A stretch of DNA of 64,000 nucleotides from an uncultured Curtobacterium sp. GTDB lineage: Bacteria; Actinomycetota; Actinomycetes; Actinomycetales; Microbacteriaceae. Under the pieces are notes generated by a model, which was not told where the DNA came from, searched no databases, and saw only the letters and a list, made by a program, of their open reading frames with translations. This document shows, in pieces, positions 7,360 through 16,721 of this stretch. Location of the stretch: contig CAJYUW010000001.1 in assembly GCA_913778205.1 (NCBI GenBank), positions 22,768-86,767 of the forward strand. The letters are read 5' to 3'. How positions within the stretch are numbered: the stretch's first letter is position 1; each line of letters begins with the position of its first letter. A program made the position numbers and the translations under genes.

Positions 7360-9036
7360 ATGCCCACCCAGATCTCCGAACCACAGCCGCTCGAACCCGG
7401 CACCCTCCGCGTCGTCCCCATCGGGGGCCTCGGCGAGATCGGTCGCAACATGACCGTGTACGAGTACGAGGGCAAGCTCCTCGTCGTCGACGCGGGCGTG
7501 CTGTTCCCGGAGGAGCACCAGCCCGGTGTCGACCTCATCCTGCCGGACTTCGCGCCCATCCGGGACCGTCTCGACGACGTCCTCGGCGTCGTGCTCACGC
7601 ACGGTCACGAGGACCACATCGGTGCCGTCCCGTACCTGCTCAAGCTCAAGGGCGACATCCCGCTGATCGGCTCCACGCTGACCCTCGCACTCGTCGAGGC
7701 GAAGCTCAAGGAACACCGGATCAAGCCGTACACGCTCGTCGTCCAGGAGGACCAGACCGAGCAGCTCGGCCCGTTCCACCTCGAGTTCGTCGCCGTCAAC
7801 CACTCCATCCCGGACGCCCTCGCCGTCGCGATCACGACCCCCGCCGGTCGGGTCCTGCACACGGGCGACTTCAAGATGGACCAGCTCCCGCTGGACGACC
7901 GCATCACGGACCTCCGCGCCTTCGCCCGCCTCGGCGAGCAGGGCGTCGACCTGTTCCTGCCGGACTCGACGAACGCCGACGTCCCGGGATTCACCGCCCC
8001 CGAGCGCGACATCGGCCCGGTCCTCGAGAACATCATCACGCGCGCCCGCAAGAAGGTCGTCGTGGCGAGCTTCTCGTCGCACGTCCACCGTGTGCAGCAG
8101 GTCCTCGACGCCGCGGCGGCCGCGAACCGCAAGGTCGCGTTCATGGGGCGCTCGATGATCCGCAACATGACGATCGCGGCCGAGCTCGGCTACCTCCGGG
8201 TGCCCGAGAACGTGCTCATCGACACGAAGAAGGCGAAGAACGTCCCGGACGACCAGATCGTCTACATGTCGACCGGGTCGCAGGGTGAGCCGATGGCCGT
8301 CCTCGCGCGCATGGCGAACCTCGAGCACCAGATCGAGATCGGCGAGGGCGACACCGTCATCCTCGCGTCGTCCCTCATCCCGGGGAACGAGAACGCCGTG
8401 TACCGCGTCATCGACGGGCTCACCAAGCTCGGCGCGAAGGTCGTGCACAAGGGCAACGCACGCGTGCACGTCTCCGGTCACGCCAGCGCTGGCGAGCTGC
8501 TCTACTGCTACAACATCCTGCGGCCGAAGAACGTGCTCCCCGTGCACGGCGAGCACCGTCACCTGTACGCGAGCGCCGACCTCGCGATCCAGACCGGGGT
8601 GCCGCCGCGGAACGTCATCCTCGGGCAGGACGGCATCGTCGTGGACCTCAAGGACGGCGAGGTCACGGTCGCCGGGCAGCTCGACATCGGCTACGTGTAC
8701 GTCGACGGCTCGACCGTCGGCGAGATCACCGACGCCGACCTCAAGGACCGCCGTGTCCTCGCGGAAGAGGGCTTCATCTCCATCTTCTGCGCCGTCGACT
8801 TCACCACGGGTCAGTGCGTCATCGGCCCGGAGATCCAGTCGCGCGGCTTCGCCGAGGACGACTCGGTGTTCGACGACGTGCGTCCGCAGATCGCGAAGGC
8901 GCTGGCCGAGGCGGCCGCGAACGGCACGCGCGACCAGCACGCCTTCAGCCAGGTGGTCCGCCGCACGGTCGGTCGCTGGGTCAACTCGAAGCACCGTCGC
9001 CGCCCGATGATCGTCCCGGTGGTCATCGAGGCGTAG
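7360..9036 (+). CDS. rnj: Ribonuclease J
   Basis: Metallo-beta-lactamase/beta-CASP ribonuclease of 558 residues, with exo- and endonuclease roles in mRNA decay and rRNA processing. The metal motif HGHEDHIGAVPYL is near residue 81, then LHTGDFKMDQ, the beta-CASP part with FSSHVHRVQQVLDAAAA, and VSGHASAGELL. The C-terminal domain ends in a basic RRRPMIVPVVIEA tail. ATG 7360 is preceded by a weak CAGGA ribosome site. The dapA-rnj pair and ftsK downstream are conserved neighbours in actinobacteria. Confidence 0.96.
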   Translation: MPTQISEPQPLEPGTLRVVPIGGLGEIGRNMTVYEYEGKLLVVDAGVLFPEEHQPGVDLILPDFAPIRDRLDDVLGVVLTHGHEDHIGAVPYLLKLKGDIPLIGSTLTLALVEAKLKEHRIKPYTLVVQEDQTEQLGPFHLEFVAVNHSIPDALAVAITTPAGRVLHTGDFKMDQLPLDDRITDLRAFARLGEQGVDLFLPDSTNADVPGFTAPERDIGPVLENIITRARKKVVVASFSSHVHRVQQVLDAAAAANRKVAFMGRSMIRNMTIAAELGYLRVPENVLIDTKKAKNVPDDQIVYMSTGSQGEPMAVLARMANLEHQIEIGEGDTVILASSLIPGNENAVYRVIDGLTKLGAKVVHKGNARVHVSGHASAGELLYCYNILRPKNVLPVHGEHRHLYASADLAIQTGVPPRNVILGQDGIVVDLKDGEVTVAGQLDIGYVYVDGSTVGEITDADLKDRRVLAEEGFISIFCAVDFTTGQCVIGPEIQSRGFAEDDSVFDDVRPQIAKALAEAAANGTRDQHAFSQVVRRTVGRWVNSKHRRRPMIVPVVIEA

Positions 9037-9073
9037 TCGCGTCCGCCGGGCGCGCTCGCGCGCGGTCCGGCCT

Positions 9074-9117
9074 GGAGGCCCGTCACACGTCCGTCACGGA
9101 CGCTGCGGCGGGCCTCC
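9074..9117 (+). terminator. Hairpin downstream of rnj
   Basis: GGAGGCCCG (9074-9082) pairs with CGGGCCTCC (9109-9117), with an inner CGTCCGTCACGGACG hairpin. A pyrimidine-rich CTCGCTTTGTCCT tail follows. Confidence 0.65.
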
Positions 9118-9140
9118 CTCGCTTTGTCCTGGGCGGGGAT

Positions 9141-9146
9141 TAGGGT
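9141..9146 (+). promoter_or_regulatory. Leaderless -10 for ftsK
   Basis: TAGGGT ends 7 bases before ATG 9154. Confidence 0.6.
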
Positions 9147-9153
9147 TCTGCCC

Positions 9154-12102
9154 ATGGCCGGAGGCACCAAGTCGACCACGCGCTCACGCGCGTCCTCGTC
9201 GTCGCGCACGAGCGCGTCGCGCGGGACGACGCGCACCCAGGCGACGACGAAGAAGCTCCCGCCGGCCACCCAGCCCCCGGTGTTCCGGGAGCAGAACCCC
9301 CTCGTGACGTTCTGGCTGGCCATGGCGCACGGCGTCGGAGCCCTGTTCCGCGTGCTCGGCAAGGAGTCCCTGGCGAAGGACGAACGCCGTGACGGGTTCC
9401 CGTTCCTGCTCGTCCTGCTCGCGATCGCGGGGGCCGTCGTCGAGTGGCTCAACCCGACGAGCATCGTCTCGGTGAACCTCGACGCGTACACGTTCGGCGG
9501 ACTCTTCGGACGGTTGGCGTTCGCGCTCCCGGTGATCATGGTGGTCTTCGCGGGATGGCTCTTCCGGCACCCCGCCTCGGTCCACGACAACACCCGGATC
9601 GGGATCGGCCTCGGGATCCTGCTCGTGTCGATCTCGTCGCTCTGCCACGTCTTCCGTGGGACGCCGAGCGCGTCCGACGGCATGCCGACCCTCGCCGCGG
9701 CAGGTGGCGTGCTCGGCTGGGTCGTCATCGGGTGGCTCGTGACGATCGCGACGGCCTGGGTCGCGGTGCCGGTGGCCGTCGTGCTGCTCGTGCTCTCGCT
9801 CTTCATCATCACGAAGACGCCGCCGAACAAGACCGGTCGCCGACTCCACGAGCTCTACGCGTACCTGTTCGGCGCCCCGGCCCCGGCTCCGGCCGAGGAG
9901 TCGGTCGACACCGCGCCGGAGCCGACGCCGCGGAAGCCCCGCGGCAAGGGGAAGAAGGACTCCCAGGAGTTCCAGCTCTTCGACGACCTCGGGTTCGGCG
10001 AGGACGGCGCTCCCGGCGACGAGTCGGTCGAGACCGTGCCGTGGTGGCGCCGCAACAAGTCCGGCCGTGAGGAAGACCCGGCGTTCGACAGCCCCGTGCT
10101 GCCCGCCGCCGCGACCCAGGCCGCACCGCCCGCGCCGCCGTCGGTCTCCCCGAACGCCGGTGCCGCCGCCGGGCTCGTCGACCACACGCCGGCCGAGCCC
10201 GGATCGGTGAACCTCAACGACTCGATCGAGCAGGAACTCGAGCACGCCGAACAGGCGCTCCGCGACTTCGGCGCCGAGGTGCCGGCCGCACCGGCTCGCG
10301 TCGCCGAGCCGACGCTGGGCGGCGCCGCCGCGGATGTGGCCCGTCCGGATGCCGGGGTGTCCCCGGTGGTCTCCCCGAGCCTCCCGGCCGAGGACATCGC
10401 GGACGACCCGGCCGACGCCGCCGACGGCCTGTCGGCGACCGCCGACGACGAAGACCCCGACAAGCCGTACCGGCTCCCCGCCGCCACCACGTTGAGCGCG
10501 GGGACCCCGTCGGTCGCGCGCAGCCAGGCGAACGACGACATCGTCGCGGCGATCACCGGCGTCCTGACCGAGTTCAAGGTCGACGCGAAGGTGACCGGGT
10601 TCTCCCGCGGGCCGACGGTCACGCGCTACGAGATCGAGCTCGGGCCGGGCGTCAAGGTCGAGCGCGTCACCGCGCTGTCGAAGAACCTGTCGTACGCGGT
10701 CGCCTCGAACGAGGTGCGCATCCTGTCGCCGATCCCGGGCAAGAGCGCGATCGGCGTCGAGATCCCGAACACCGACCGCGAGACCGTCTCGCTCGGCGAC
10801 GTCCTCCGCTCGAACGCCGCACGCAAGTCGAAGCACCCGATGACGATCGGCGTCGGCAAGGACGTCGAGGGCGGCTTCGTCGTCGCGAACCTCGCGAAGA
10901 TGCCGCACCTGCTCGTCGCTGGCTCCACCGGTTCCGGCAAGTCGGTGTTCATCAACTCGATGATCACCTCGCTCCTGATGCGCGCGAAGCCGTCCGAGGT
11001 GCGCATGGTCCTCGTCGACCCGAAGCGCGTCGAGCTCTCGATCTACGCCGGCGTCCCGCACCTCATCACGCCCATCATCACGAACCCGAAGAAGGCGGCC
11101 GAAGCGCTGCAGTGGGTCGTGAAGGAGATGGACATGCGGTACGACGACCTCGCGTCGTTCGGGTTCCGCCACGTCGACGACTTCAACAAGGCGATCGAGG
11201 ACAACGAGATCATCCTGCCGGCGGGGAGCGAGCGGAAGCTCAAGAAGTACCCGTACCTGCTCGTCGTGGTTGACGAGCTCGCCGACCTCATGCTCGTCGC
11301 CCCGCGCGACGTCGAGGAGTCGATCGTCCGCATCACCCAGCTCGCCCGCGCCGCCGGCATCCACCTCGTGCTCGCGACGCAGCGGCCCTCCGTGGACGTC
11401 ATCACCGGTCTGATCAAGGCGAACGTGCCCTCCCGCGTCGCGTTCGCCGTGACGAGCGTCACCGACTCCCGGGTCATCCTCGACCAGCCCGGTGCCGACA
11501 AGCTCATCGGGCAGGGCGATGCGCTCTTCCTGCCGATGGGGTCCTCGAAGGCCCTCCGCGTGCAGGGCGCCTGGGTGCAGGAGAGTGAGGTCGCCGAGGT
11601 CGTCCAGCACGTCACGAGGCAGGCCCGCCCGGAGTACCGCCAGGACGTCCAGGCCGTCGTCGAACGCAAGGAGATCGACGCGGACATCGGCGACGACCTC
11701 GAGCTGCTCCTCGCCGCGGTCGAGCAGGTCGTCTCCACCCAGTTCGGCTCGACGTCGATGCTGCAGCGCAAGCTCCGCGTCGGGTTCGCCAAGGCCGGGC
11801 GCCTGATGGACCTCATGGAGTCGCGCGACATCGTCGGGCCGTCGGAGGGGTCCAAGGCCCGCGACGTGCTCGTGACGCCGGACCAACTGCCGAGCGTGCT
11901 CGCGAAGCTCCGGGGCGAGGAACCCCCGACCGCTGCCCCTACGCCCGCCGCACCGGCCGCCGCCGCACCGGCCAGCCCTGCGTCGGACGCCGGCGACGAC
12001 GACCGCTACGGCGGCGACCCGGTCGCGGACATGACACGCGGGTACCCTGAGGAGGACGACGGACCGGACGAGGACGCGTGGGGACTGACCGGCAGGGAGT
12101 GA
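9154..12102 (+). CDS. ftsK: DNA translocase FtsK/SpoIIIE
   Basis: Septal DNA pump of 982 residues that clears chromosome ends at division. N-terminal basic Ser/Thr-rich tail, four hydrophobic segments (about residues 80-220), a long Pro/Ala/acidic linker (about 230-440), then the motor: Walker [12 protein letters not shown] and Walker [14 protein letters not shown], with [17 protein letters not shown]-terminal gamma winged-helix domain follows, [19 protein letters not shown]. An acidic tail ends the protein. ATG 9154 is chosen over an upstream frame because of the TAGGGT hexamer 7 bases before it. pgsA follows after 5 bp. Confidence 0.97.
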   Translation: MAGGTKSTTRSRASSSSRTSASRGTTRTQATTKKLPPATQPPVFREQNPLVTFWLAMAHGVGALFRVLGKESLAKDERRDGFPFLLVLLAIAGAVVEWLNPTSIVSVNLDAYTFGGLFGRLAFALPVIMVVFAGWLFRHPASVHDNTRIGIGLGILLVSISSLCHVFRGTPSASDGMPTLAAAGGVLGWVVIGWLVTIATAWVAVPVAVVLLVLSLFIITKTPPNKTGRRLHELYAYLFGAPAPAPAEESVDTAPEPTPRKPRGKGKKDSQEFQLFDDLGFGEDGAPGDESVETVPWWRRNKSGREEDPAFDSPVLPAAATQAAPPAPPSVSPNAGAAAGLVDHTPAEPGSVNLNDSIEQELEHAEQALRDFGAEVPAAPARVAEPTLGGAAADVARPDAGVSPVVSPSLPAEDIADDPADAADGLSATADDEDPDKPYRLPAATTLSAGTPSVARSQANDDIVAAITGVLTEFKVDAKVTGFSRGPTVTRYEIELGPGVKVERVTALSKNLSYAVASNEVRILSPIPGKSAIGVEIPNTDRETVSLGDVLRSNAARKSKHPMTIGVGKDVEGGFVVANLAKMPHLLVAGSTGSGKSVFINSMITSLLMRAKPSEVRMVLVDPKRVELSIYAGVPHLITPIITNPKKAAEALQWVVKEMDMRYDDLASFGFRHVDDFNKAIEDNEIILPAGSERKLKKYPYLLVVVDELADLMLVAPRDVEESIVRITQLARAAGIHLVLATQRPSVDVITGLIKANVPSRVAFAVTSVTDSRVILDQPGADKLIGQGDALFLPMGSSKALRVQGAWVQESEVAEVVQHVTRQARPEYRQDVQAVVERKEIDADIGDDLELLLAAVEQVVSTQFGSTSMLQRKLRVGFAKAGRLMDLMESRDIVGPSEGSKARDVLVTPDQLPSVLAKLRGEEPPTAAPTPAAPAAAAPASPASDAGDDDRYGGDPVADMTRGYPEEDDGPDEDAWGLTGRE

Positions 12103-12107
12103 GTGCG

Positions 12108-12746
12108 ATGACCAGCACCGAGGGCCCGCACCGCGCCGCGCAGTTCCCGTGGCGCGGACGCCTGATCCGCAAGGGTGACGGCCCGGCGTCCACCGCCAAC
12201 GTCGCGAACATCATCACCGTGGTGCGCATCCTCATGGCGCCGCTGTTCTTCGTCCTGCTGCTCGCCGACGCCGGGCAGGACACCTCGGTCCGGATCTGGG
12301 CGGCGGTCCTGTTCGTCGTCGCGATCGTCACCGACAGTGCCGACGGCATCATCGCCCGGCGACAGAACCTCGTGACCGACTTCGGCAAGCTCGTCGACCC
12401 GATCGCCGACAAGGTCCTGATCGGCGGAGCGCTCGTCGCGCTCTCGATCCTGGGCGAGCTGCCCTGGTACGTGACGGTCCTCATCATGGTGCGCGAGATC
12501 GGCATCACCGTGTTCCGGTTCGCGGTGCTCTCCGACCGCGTCATCCCGGCGAGCCGCGGTGGCAAGGTCAAGACCGTGCTGCAGGCCGTCGCCATCACGC
12601 TGGCGCTGTTCCCGTGGTGGCAGGTCGTCGGCGACTGGGCGCACTGGGTCAACGGCATCCTCATGACTGCGGCGGTCCTCGCCACCGTGCTGAGCGGCGT
12701 CGACTACCTCTGGCAGGCCTGGAAGCACAACCGGGCCGCAGCGTGA
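12108..12746 (+). CDS. pgsA: CDP-diacylglycerol--glycerol-3-phosphate 3-phosphatidyltransferase
   Basis: Integral membrane enzyme (212 residues) making phosphatidylglycerophosphate. The CDP-alcohol phosphotransferase signature DSADGIIARR, continuing to GKLVDPIADK, carries the required aspartates. There are about five hydrophobic segments. ATG 12108 has an AGGGAG ribosome site, and the gene lies 5 bp after ftsK. The stop overlaps the next start by 4 bp (GTGA). Confidence 0.95.
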   Translation: MTSTEGPHRAAQFPWRGRLIRKGDGPASTANVANIITVVRILMAPLFFVLLLADAGQDTSVRIWAAVLFVVAIVTDSADGIIARRQNLVTDFGKLVDPIADKVLIGGALVALSILGELPWYVTVLIMVREIGITVFRFAVLSDRVIPASRGGKVKTVLQAVAITLALFPWWQVVGDWAHWVNGILMTAAVLATVLSGVDYLWQAWKHNRAAA

Positions 12747-13276
12747 CGACGGCCCCGGGGCCCGACGGGAGCGCGACGTCCGCGCGGGAGGTCGTCACCG
12801 AGTTGACGGACCGTGGCGAGACCCTCGCGGTGGCGGAGTCGCTGACCGGCGGGCTCGTCGTCGCGACCCTCGTGGGTGTGCCCGGTGCCAGTGCGGTCGT
12901 CCGCGGCGGTGTCGTGGCGTACGCGACGCCCGTGAAGGCCTCGGTGCTCGGCGTCGACGCGGGCCTGCTCGCGGACCGCGGCGCCGTCGACCCCGAGGTC
13001 GCGAGGCAGATGGCGGTCGGCGTCCGATCCGCGCTCGCGGTCGACGGGGAACCCGCGACGTGGGGGATCAGCACCACCGGTGTCGCCGGTCCGGACCCGC
13101 AGGACGGCAAGCCCGTCGGCACGGTGTTCGTCGGCATCGCGTCGGCGGACGGAGCGACGGCCTGGGAACTCCACCTCGACGGCGACCGCGATGCAATCCG
13201 GCGTGCGACCGTCTCCGAACTCCTGGCACGGATGTCGTCCACGGCGCACAGAACCCTCCCCACCGCGGGGGAATAG
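12743..13276 (+). CDS. pncC: CinA C-terminal domain protein / nicotinamide-nucleotide amidohydrolase
   Basis: 177-residue stand-alone CinA-type domain. VAESLTGGLV (nucleophile region), GGVVAYATPVKASVLGV and GISTTGVAGPDPQDGKPVGTVF are typical of PncC, which converts nicotinamide mononucleotide to nicotinate mononucleotide. The N-terminal MoaB-like half of full CinA is absent. The start GTG overlaps the pgsA stop by 4 bp. Its own stop codon lies inside the -35 of a predicted sigma-R type promoter for clgR. Confidence 0.88.
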   Translation: MTTAPGPDGSATSAREVVTELTDRGETLAVAESLTGGLVVATLVGVPGASAVVRGGVVAYATPVKASVLGVDAGLLADRGAVDPEVARQMAVGVRSALAVDGEPATWGISTTGVAGPDPQDGKPVGTVFVGIASADGATAWELHLDGDRDAIRRATVSELLARMSSTAHRTLPTAGE

Positions 13277-13295
13277 GTCCCGTTTCCACTGGGTT
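13270..13295 (+). promoter_or_regulatory. Predicted sigma-R/sigma-H (oxidative or heat stress) promoter for clgR
   Basis: GGAAT (13270-13274), 18 bases, GTT (13293-13295), then TAC. This matches the GGAAT-N18-GTT consensus of actinobacterial SigR/SigH. clgR is a known target of such sigma factors in Corynebacterium and Mycobacterium. The start codon is 134 bp downstream. Confidence 0.6.
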
Positions 13296-13336
13296 ACATC
13301 TGACGCAATCTCCAGCAGGACCGCAGCCCCAGTGGT

Positions 13337-13371
13337 TAGCATGCTGCAACCGGCAACGCTACTGTTGCCGG
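13337..13371 (+). promoter_or_regulatory. Second clgR promoter candidate with adjacent inverted repeat
   Basis: TAGCAT (13337-13342) could be a housekeeping -10. Seven bases on, at the expected transcript start, lies a perfect inverted repeat CCGGCAAC-GCTACT-GTTGCCGG (13350-13371), either an operator or a 5' mRNA hairpin. A further pair CCACTGGG/CCCAGTGG (13286-13293, 13328-13335) flanks the region. Confidence 0.45.
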
Positions 13372-13429
13372 ACCCGACCTTGATCAACCCGATCGAGCGG
13401 GCCGGAGACGACAGGAAGGAGGAGATCTC

Positions 13430-13738
13430 ATGGTTCTCGTTCGTCAGGAAATCGGCGACGTCCTTCGGGACTTCCGCTTGCAGAAGGGCCGGACCCTCCG
13501 TCAGGTCGCGTCCAAGGCCAGCGTCGCTCTCGGGTACCTCAGCGAGGTGGAGCGCGGCCAGAAGGAAGCCAGCTCCGAGATCCTCGCCTCGGTCGCCGAC
13601 GCGCTCGACACGCCCATCTCCACGATCATGCGTGAGGTTGGTGACCGTCTCGCCGTCGTCGAGGGGCTCACGCCCGTCCCCGACACGCTGCCCGACGAGC
13701 TCGTCGCCGAGTTCGACAACGACCTCGCGGTGCGCTGA
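13430..13738 (+). CDS. clgR: ClgR-type XRE transcriptional regulator of protease genes
   Basis: 102-residue helix-turn-helix protein. The HTH spans about residues 8-63 with GRTLRQVASKASVALGYLS and SEVERGQKEASSE. Family knowledge: ClgR activates clpP1P2, clpC and other stress genes and is itself a Clp substrate with a hydrophobic C-terminus; here the C-terminus is DNDLAVR. A strong ribosome site AAGGAGGAG lies upstream of ATG 13430. The pgsA-pncC-clgR-recA order matches other actinobacteria. Confidence 0.9.
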   Translation: MVLVRQEIGDVLRDFRLQKGRTLRQVASKASVALGYLSEVERGQKEASSEILASVADALDTPISTIMREVGDRLAVVEGLTPVPDTLPDELVAEFDNDLAVR

Positions 13739-13750
13739 GTCGTCCCGCAC

Positions 13751-13786
13751 CGAACACCCCCGCCGGTCCGCCGGCGGGGGTGTTCG
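13751..13786 (+). terminator. clgR terminator
   Basis: Perfect 16-bp stem CGAACACCCCCGCCGG with its complement and a TCCG loop, 12 bp after the clgR stop. Confidence 0.85.
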
Positions 13787-13812
13787 CGTTCGCGGGGCCG
13801 GCGCGGCCGTCC

Positions 13813-13926
13813 CCGGGTGCGCCGCGCGGCTCGGGGTCCGCCGCTCGGCCCGGGGTGCGCCGCACGGCCCGGGGTGCGCCGCAAGGCCCCAGGCTCGCCG
13901 CGCGGCCCCAGGTTCCGAATTTCGGC
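13813..13926. repeat. 19-bp minisatellite, six units
   Basis: Units start at 13813, 13832, 13851, 13870, 13889 and 13908; the core is CGGGGTGCGCCGCACGGCC. The two central units differ by one base and the outer ones are more diverged. It is non-coding, because a 19-bp period shifts frame. Confidence 0.9.
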
Positions 13927-14006
13927 ATCTCCGAGCCCGATCGCCGAGGGTGTCGAACCTCGGCGTGGAGCGGACGGCGAGTCGTGGAACCTCGGCAGCA
14001 CGTCGT

Positions 14007-14012
14007 TAGGGT
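14007..14012 (+). promoter_or_regulatory. Leaderless -10 for DUF3046 gene
   Basis: TAGGGT ends 6 bases before GTG 14019. Confidence 0.55.
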
Positions 14013-14018
14013 GGTCCG

Positions 14019-14243
14019 GTGCGTGTGAGTGAGTTCTGGCGAGCGGTCGACCAGGTGTTCGGCGAGGCCTACGGCGCCGTCGTCACGCAGGACGTCGTCC
14101 TCGAGGCGATCGGCGGTCGATCGGCGGCAGACGCACTCCGCGCCGGGGTGGACGCGCGGTCCGTCTGGGAGGCGCTCTGCGATTCGCAGGACGTGCCGCA
14201 GGAACGTCGACACGGCAAGGGCCTGGCGGAACCGAAGGACTGA
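14019..14243 (+). CDS. DUF3046 family small protein
   Basis: 74-residue protein beginning [19 protein letters not shown], typical of the actinobacterial DUF3046 family that commonly precedes recA. It has no known activity. [19 protein letters not shown] near the C-terminus is the other recognisable part. GTG 14019 follows a TAGGGT hexamer by 6 bases. The first recA SOS box begins 5 bp after its stop. Confidence 0.85.
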   Translation: MRVSEFWRAVDQVFGEAYGAVVTQDVVLEAIGGRSAADALRAGVDARSVWEALCDSQDVPQERRHGKGLAEPKD

Positions 14244-14248
14244 CCCAC

Positions 14249-14264
14249 CCGAAACTCTGTTCGG
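14249..14264. promoter_or_regulatory. SOS (LexA) box 1 of recA
   Basis: CCGAAACTCTGTTCGG against the actinobacterial consensus TCGAAC-N4-GTTCGA: CGAA and GTTCG are conserved and the outer arms are perfectly complementary. Confidence 0.65.
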
Positions 14265-14272
14265 CGTGTCGC

Positions 14273-14288
14273 TCGAACACGTGTTCTA
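14273..14288. promoter_or_regulatory. SOS (LexA) box 2 of recA
   Basis: TCGAACACGTGTTCTA matches the consensus at all core positions. Its centre is 24 bp from box 1. Confidence 0.85.
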
Positions 14289-14497
14289 GCGGTGGTAGCT
14301 TCCTGCACAACGGACTCGTCCGGATGTGTTCTCCACGGACAGCGTGGTCGTCGGCAGTGATGTCGGTGGCCCGCCGTAGGTTGAACGACATCGGGACAGG
14401 CCCGACGCCTTGTCGCAGAAGCACCGGCCTTGCAGCACCGGCCGGGGTGGCGCGACAGCCTACAGGCAGCCGACGACGAGCACGAAGGAAGTGCACC

Positions 14498-15565
14498 ATG
14501 CCCTCACCCCAGGACCGCGAGAAGGCCCTCGAGACCGCTCTCGCCCAGATCGACCGTCAGTTCGGCAAGGGCACGGTCATGCGCCTCGGCTCGGACGAGC
14601 GCGCGCCGGTCTCCATCATCCCCACCGGGTCGGTCGCGCTCGACGTCGCGCTCGGGATCGGCGGACTCCCGCGCGGCCGCATCATCGAGATCTACGGCCC
14701 GGAGTCGTCCGGTAAGACGACCCTGACGCTGCACGCCATCGCGAACGCGCAGCGCAACGGCGGCATCGCGGCGTTCATCGACGCCGAGCACGCGCTCGAC
14801 CCGGAGTACGCCAAGAAGCTCGGCGTCGACATCGACGCACTCCTCGTCTCGCAGCCCGACACCGGTGAGCAGGCGCTCGAGATCGCCGACATGCTCGTCC
14901 GTTCCGGCTCGATCGACCTCATCGTCGTCGACTCCGTCGCGGCGCTCGTGCCCCGTGCCGAGATCGAGGGCGAGATGGGCGACTCCCACGTCGGTCTGCA
15001 GGCCCGCCTCATGTCGCAGGCACTCCGCAAGCTCGCCGGTGGGTTGAACCAGACCCAGACGACGATGATCTTCATCAACCAGCTGCGCGAGAAGATCGGC
15101 GTCTTCTTCGGCAGCCCGGAGACGACCGCCGGCGGCAAGGCGCTCAAGTTCTACGCCTCGGTCCGTCTCGACATCCGCCGCATCGAGACGCTGAAGAGCG
15201 GCACGGACGCCGTGGGCAACCGCACACGTGTGAAGGTCGTCAAGAACAAGATGGCCCCGCCCTTCAAGCAGGCCGAGTTCGACATCCTCTACGGCGTCGG
15301 CATCTCGCGCGAAGGCTCATTGCTCGACTTCGGTGTCGACCACGGCATCGTGAAGAAGTCCGGTGCCTGGTACACGTACGACGGCGACCAGCTCGGGCAG
15401 GGCAAGGAGAACTCCCGGTCGTTCCTCATCCAGAACCCGGACATCGCCGCCGAGATCGAGGGCAAGATCCTCGCGAAGCTCGGCGTCGGTGGGGCGAAGG
15501 ACACCGCTGACGCAGCTCCGGTCGACTCGATCGCGCCGAAGCTCGCCGAGCGCAAGGGCGCGTGA
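14498..15565 (+). CDS. recA: Recombinase RecA
   Basis: 355-residue strand-exchange protein and LexA co-protease. Walker [11 protein letters not shown], Walker [16 protein letters not shown] and the DNA-binding loop region [16 protein letters not shown] are intact; no intein. ATG 14498 has a good ribosome site. The C-terminal tail is short and of mixed charge. The stop overlaps recX by 4 bp, so activator and modulator are co-translated. Confidence 0.98.
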   Translation: MPSPQDREKALETALAQIDRQFGKGTVMRLGSDERAPVSIIPTGSVALDVALGIGGLPRGRIIEIYGPESSGKTTLTLHAIANAQRNGGIAAFIDAEHALDPEYAKKLGVDIDALLVSQPDTGEQALEIADMLVRSGSIDLIVVDSVAALVPRAEIEGEMGDSHVGLQARLMSQALRKLAGGLNQTQTTMIFINQLREKIGVFFGSPETTAGGKALKFYASVRLDIRRIETLKSGTDAVGNRTRVKVVKNKMAPPFKQAEFDILYGVGISREGSLLDFGVDHGIVKKSGAWYTYDGDQLGQGKENSRSFLIQNPDIAAEIEGKILAKLGVGGAKDTADAAPVDSIAPKLAERKGA

Positions 15566-16638
15566 CCGCTTCGGACGGCCGCACGTTCCGAGGTGACGAC
15601 GACCTTGCGCCGGTCACCGACCTGTTCGGTGCGAGGGCCCGTCGCGGTGCCGCGGGCGACGGTGCCGAGCGGAAGCGGGAGCAGAGCCCGGCGGCGGGGA
15701 CCGACGGCCCGGCGATGGCCAGCAACGACCGCCCGCCGGCAGCCGACGGCCCGACGATCGCGGGGAACGACGGTCGGGCCGCTGCACCGGGCGACGGCAC
15801 GGCGGTGTCGGACGCTGCGGACGGAGTCGTGCCGCTCATCCCGCGAGCCGACGCGGACGCCGCGAAGAACGCAGGTGCCGACGCCGACGGCGGCGCCCCT
15901 GGCGGCGCCTGGGGGACTGCCGACGCCGACGCCCCCGTGCCGATCAGCGGCGCCCGTGCACAGGCCGAGTGGGTGTCGCCCGTCGTCGGCGACGCCAGCG
16001 GTCGCAGCGTCCGAGCCGAGCGTGGCGGGTACGACCACGACGCCGAAGCCGATGCACCTGCTGCGTCGGTGTTCGCCATCGTCGGCGGTGCGGAACTCGA
16101 TCCGGCGGATGCGCCCCGGCCGCTCGACGAGCAGCGCGCGGACGCCGAGCGGTACAGCATGCGCGCGCTCGGGCGTAGAGGGGTGAGCACCTCCGAGATG
16201 CGGAAGACCCTCACCCAGCACGAGCTCGACCCCGGCGTCGTCGAGGACGAGATCGAGCGGCTCACGCGCGTCGGACTGCTCGACGACGTGGCGCTCGCGA
16301 CCGACCTGGTGGACCGCCTCCACGAACGGAAGGGCCTCGGCCGGCAGGGCGTCGTCGCCGAACTACGCCGGCGGGGCATCGACCCGGTGGCGATCGACGC
16401 GGCGCTCGAGGCGGCGGCGGACGACACGGACGACGAGTTCGTCCGTGCGATCGACCTCGCGGCGAAGCGTGCCGGGCAGTTCCGCGGGCTCGACCGGGCG
16501 ACCGCGGAGCGTCGGCTCGCGGGCTTCCTCATGCGCAAGGGCTACAACTCCGGCGTCGTGCGGATCGCGGTGCAGCGGGCGCTCGACGGCACCGCGGTCC
16601 GGCGCGGTCCGGGCAGCGGGACCGTCCGGTTCGAGTAG
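15562..16638 (+). CDS. recX: Regulatory protein RecX with long disordered N-terminus
   Basis: RecX inhibits or modulates RecA filaments. The RecX domain occupies only the last 165 or so residues (from about 193: [17 protein letters not shown], through [16 protein letters not shown] and [17 protein letters not shown]). The first 190 residues are Ala/Asp/Gly-rich and look unstructured. The GTG start overlaps recA by 4 bp. A downstream internal start would give a normal-size protein, but the 4-bp coupling favours the long form. Confidence 0.9.
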   Translation: MTASDGRTFRGDDDLAPVTDLFGARARRGAAGDGAERKREQSPAAGTDGPAMASNDRPPAADGPTIAGNDGRAAAPGDGTAVSDAADGVVPLIPRADADAAKNAGADADGGAPGGAWGTADADAPVPISGARAQAEWVSPVVGDASGRSVRAERGGYDHDAEADAPAASVFAIVGGAELDPADAPRPLDEQRADAERYSMRALGRRGVSTSEMRKTLTQHELDPGVVEDEIERLTRVGLLDDVALATDLVDRLHERKGLGRQGVVAELRRRGIDPVAIDAALEAAADDTDDEFVRAIDLAAKRAGQFRGLDRATAERRLAGFLMRKGYNSGVVRIAVQRALDGTAVRRGPGSGTVRFE

Positions 16639-16721
16639 CGCCGGTCCGGCGTGGCTCCGGAGGACCGCCGGGGCCGCGCCGGACCTCGGCCATGTGCGTG
16701 TCGACCTACACTGGGGAGACC

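Larger units (their letters stand above)
13739..14018. other. clgR downstream region
   Basis: No gene is seen. It holds the clgR terminator, a 19-bp minisatellite, two copies of GAACCTCGGC, and the -10 of the next gene. Confidence 0.7.
14244..14497 (+). promoter_or_regulatory. recA control region and 5' leader
   Basis: About 250 bp without a gene: two SOS boxes, a candidate -10 TAGCTT (14296-14301) whose -35 position overlaps the second box, then roughly 190 bp of untranslated leader ending in GAAGGAAG before recA. Confidence 0.65.

Noticed and set aside
9184..11886. 900-codon open frame on the minus strand opposite ftsK
   Set aside because: It is the antisense shadow of a real gene in very high-GC DNA; its translation is Asp/Arg/Val-rich without any domain.
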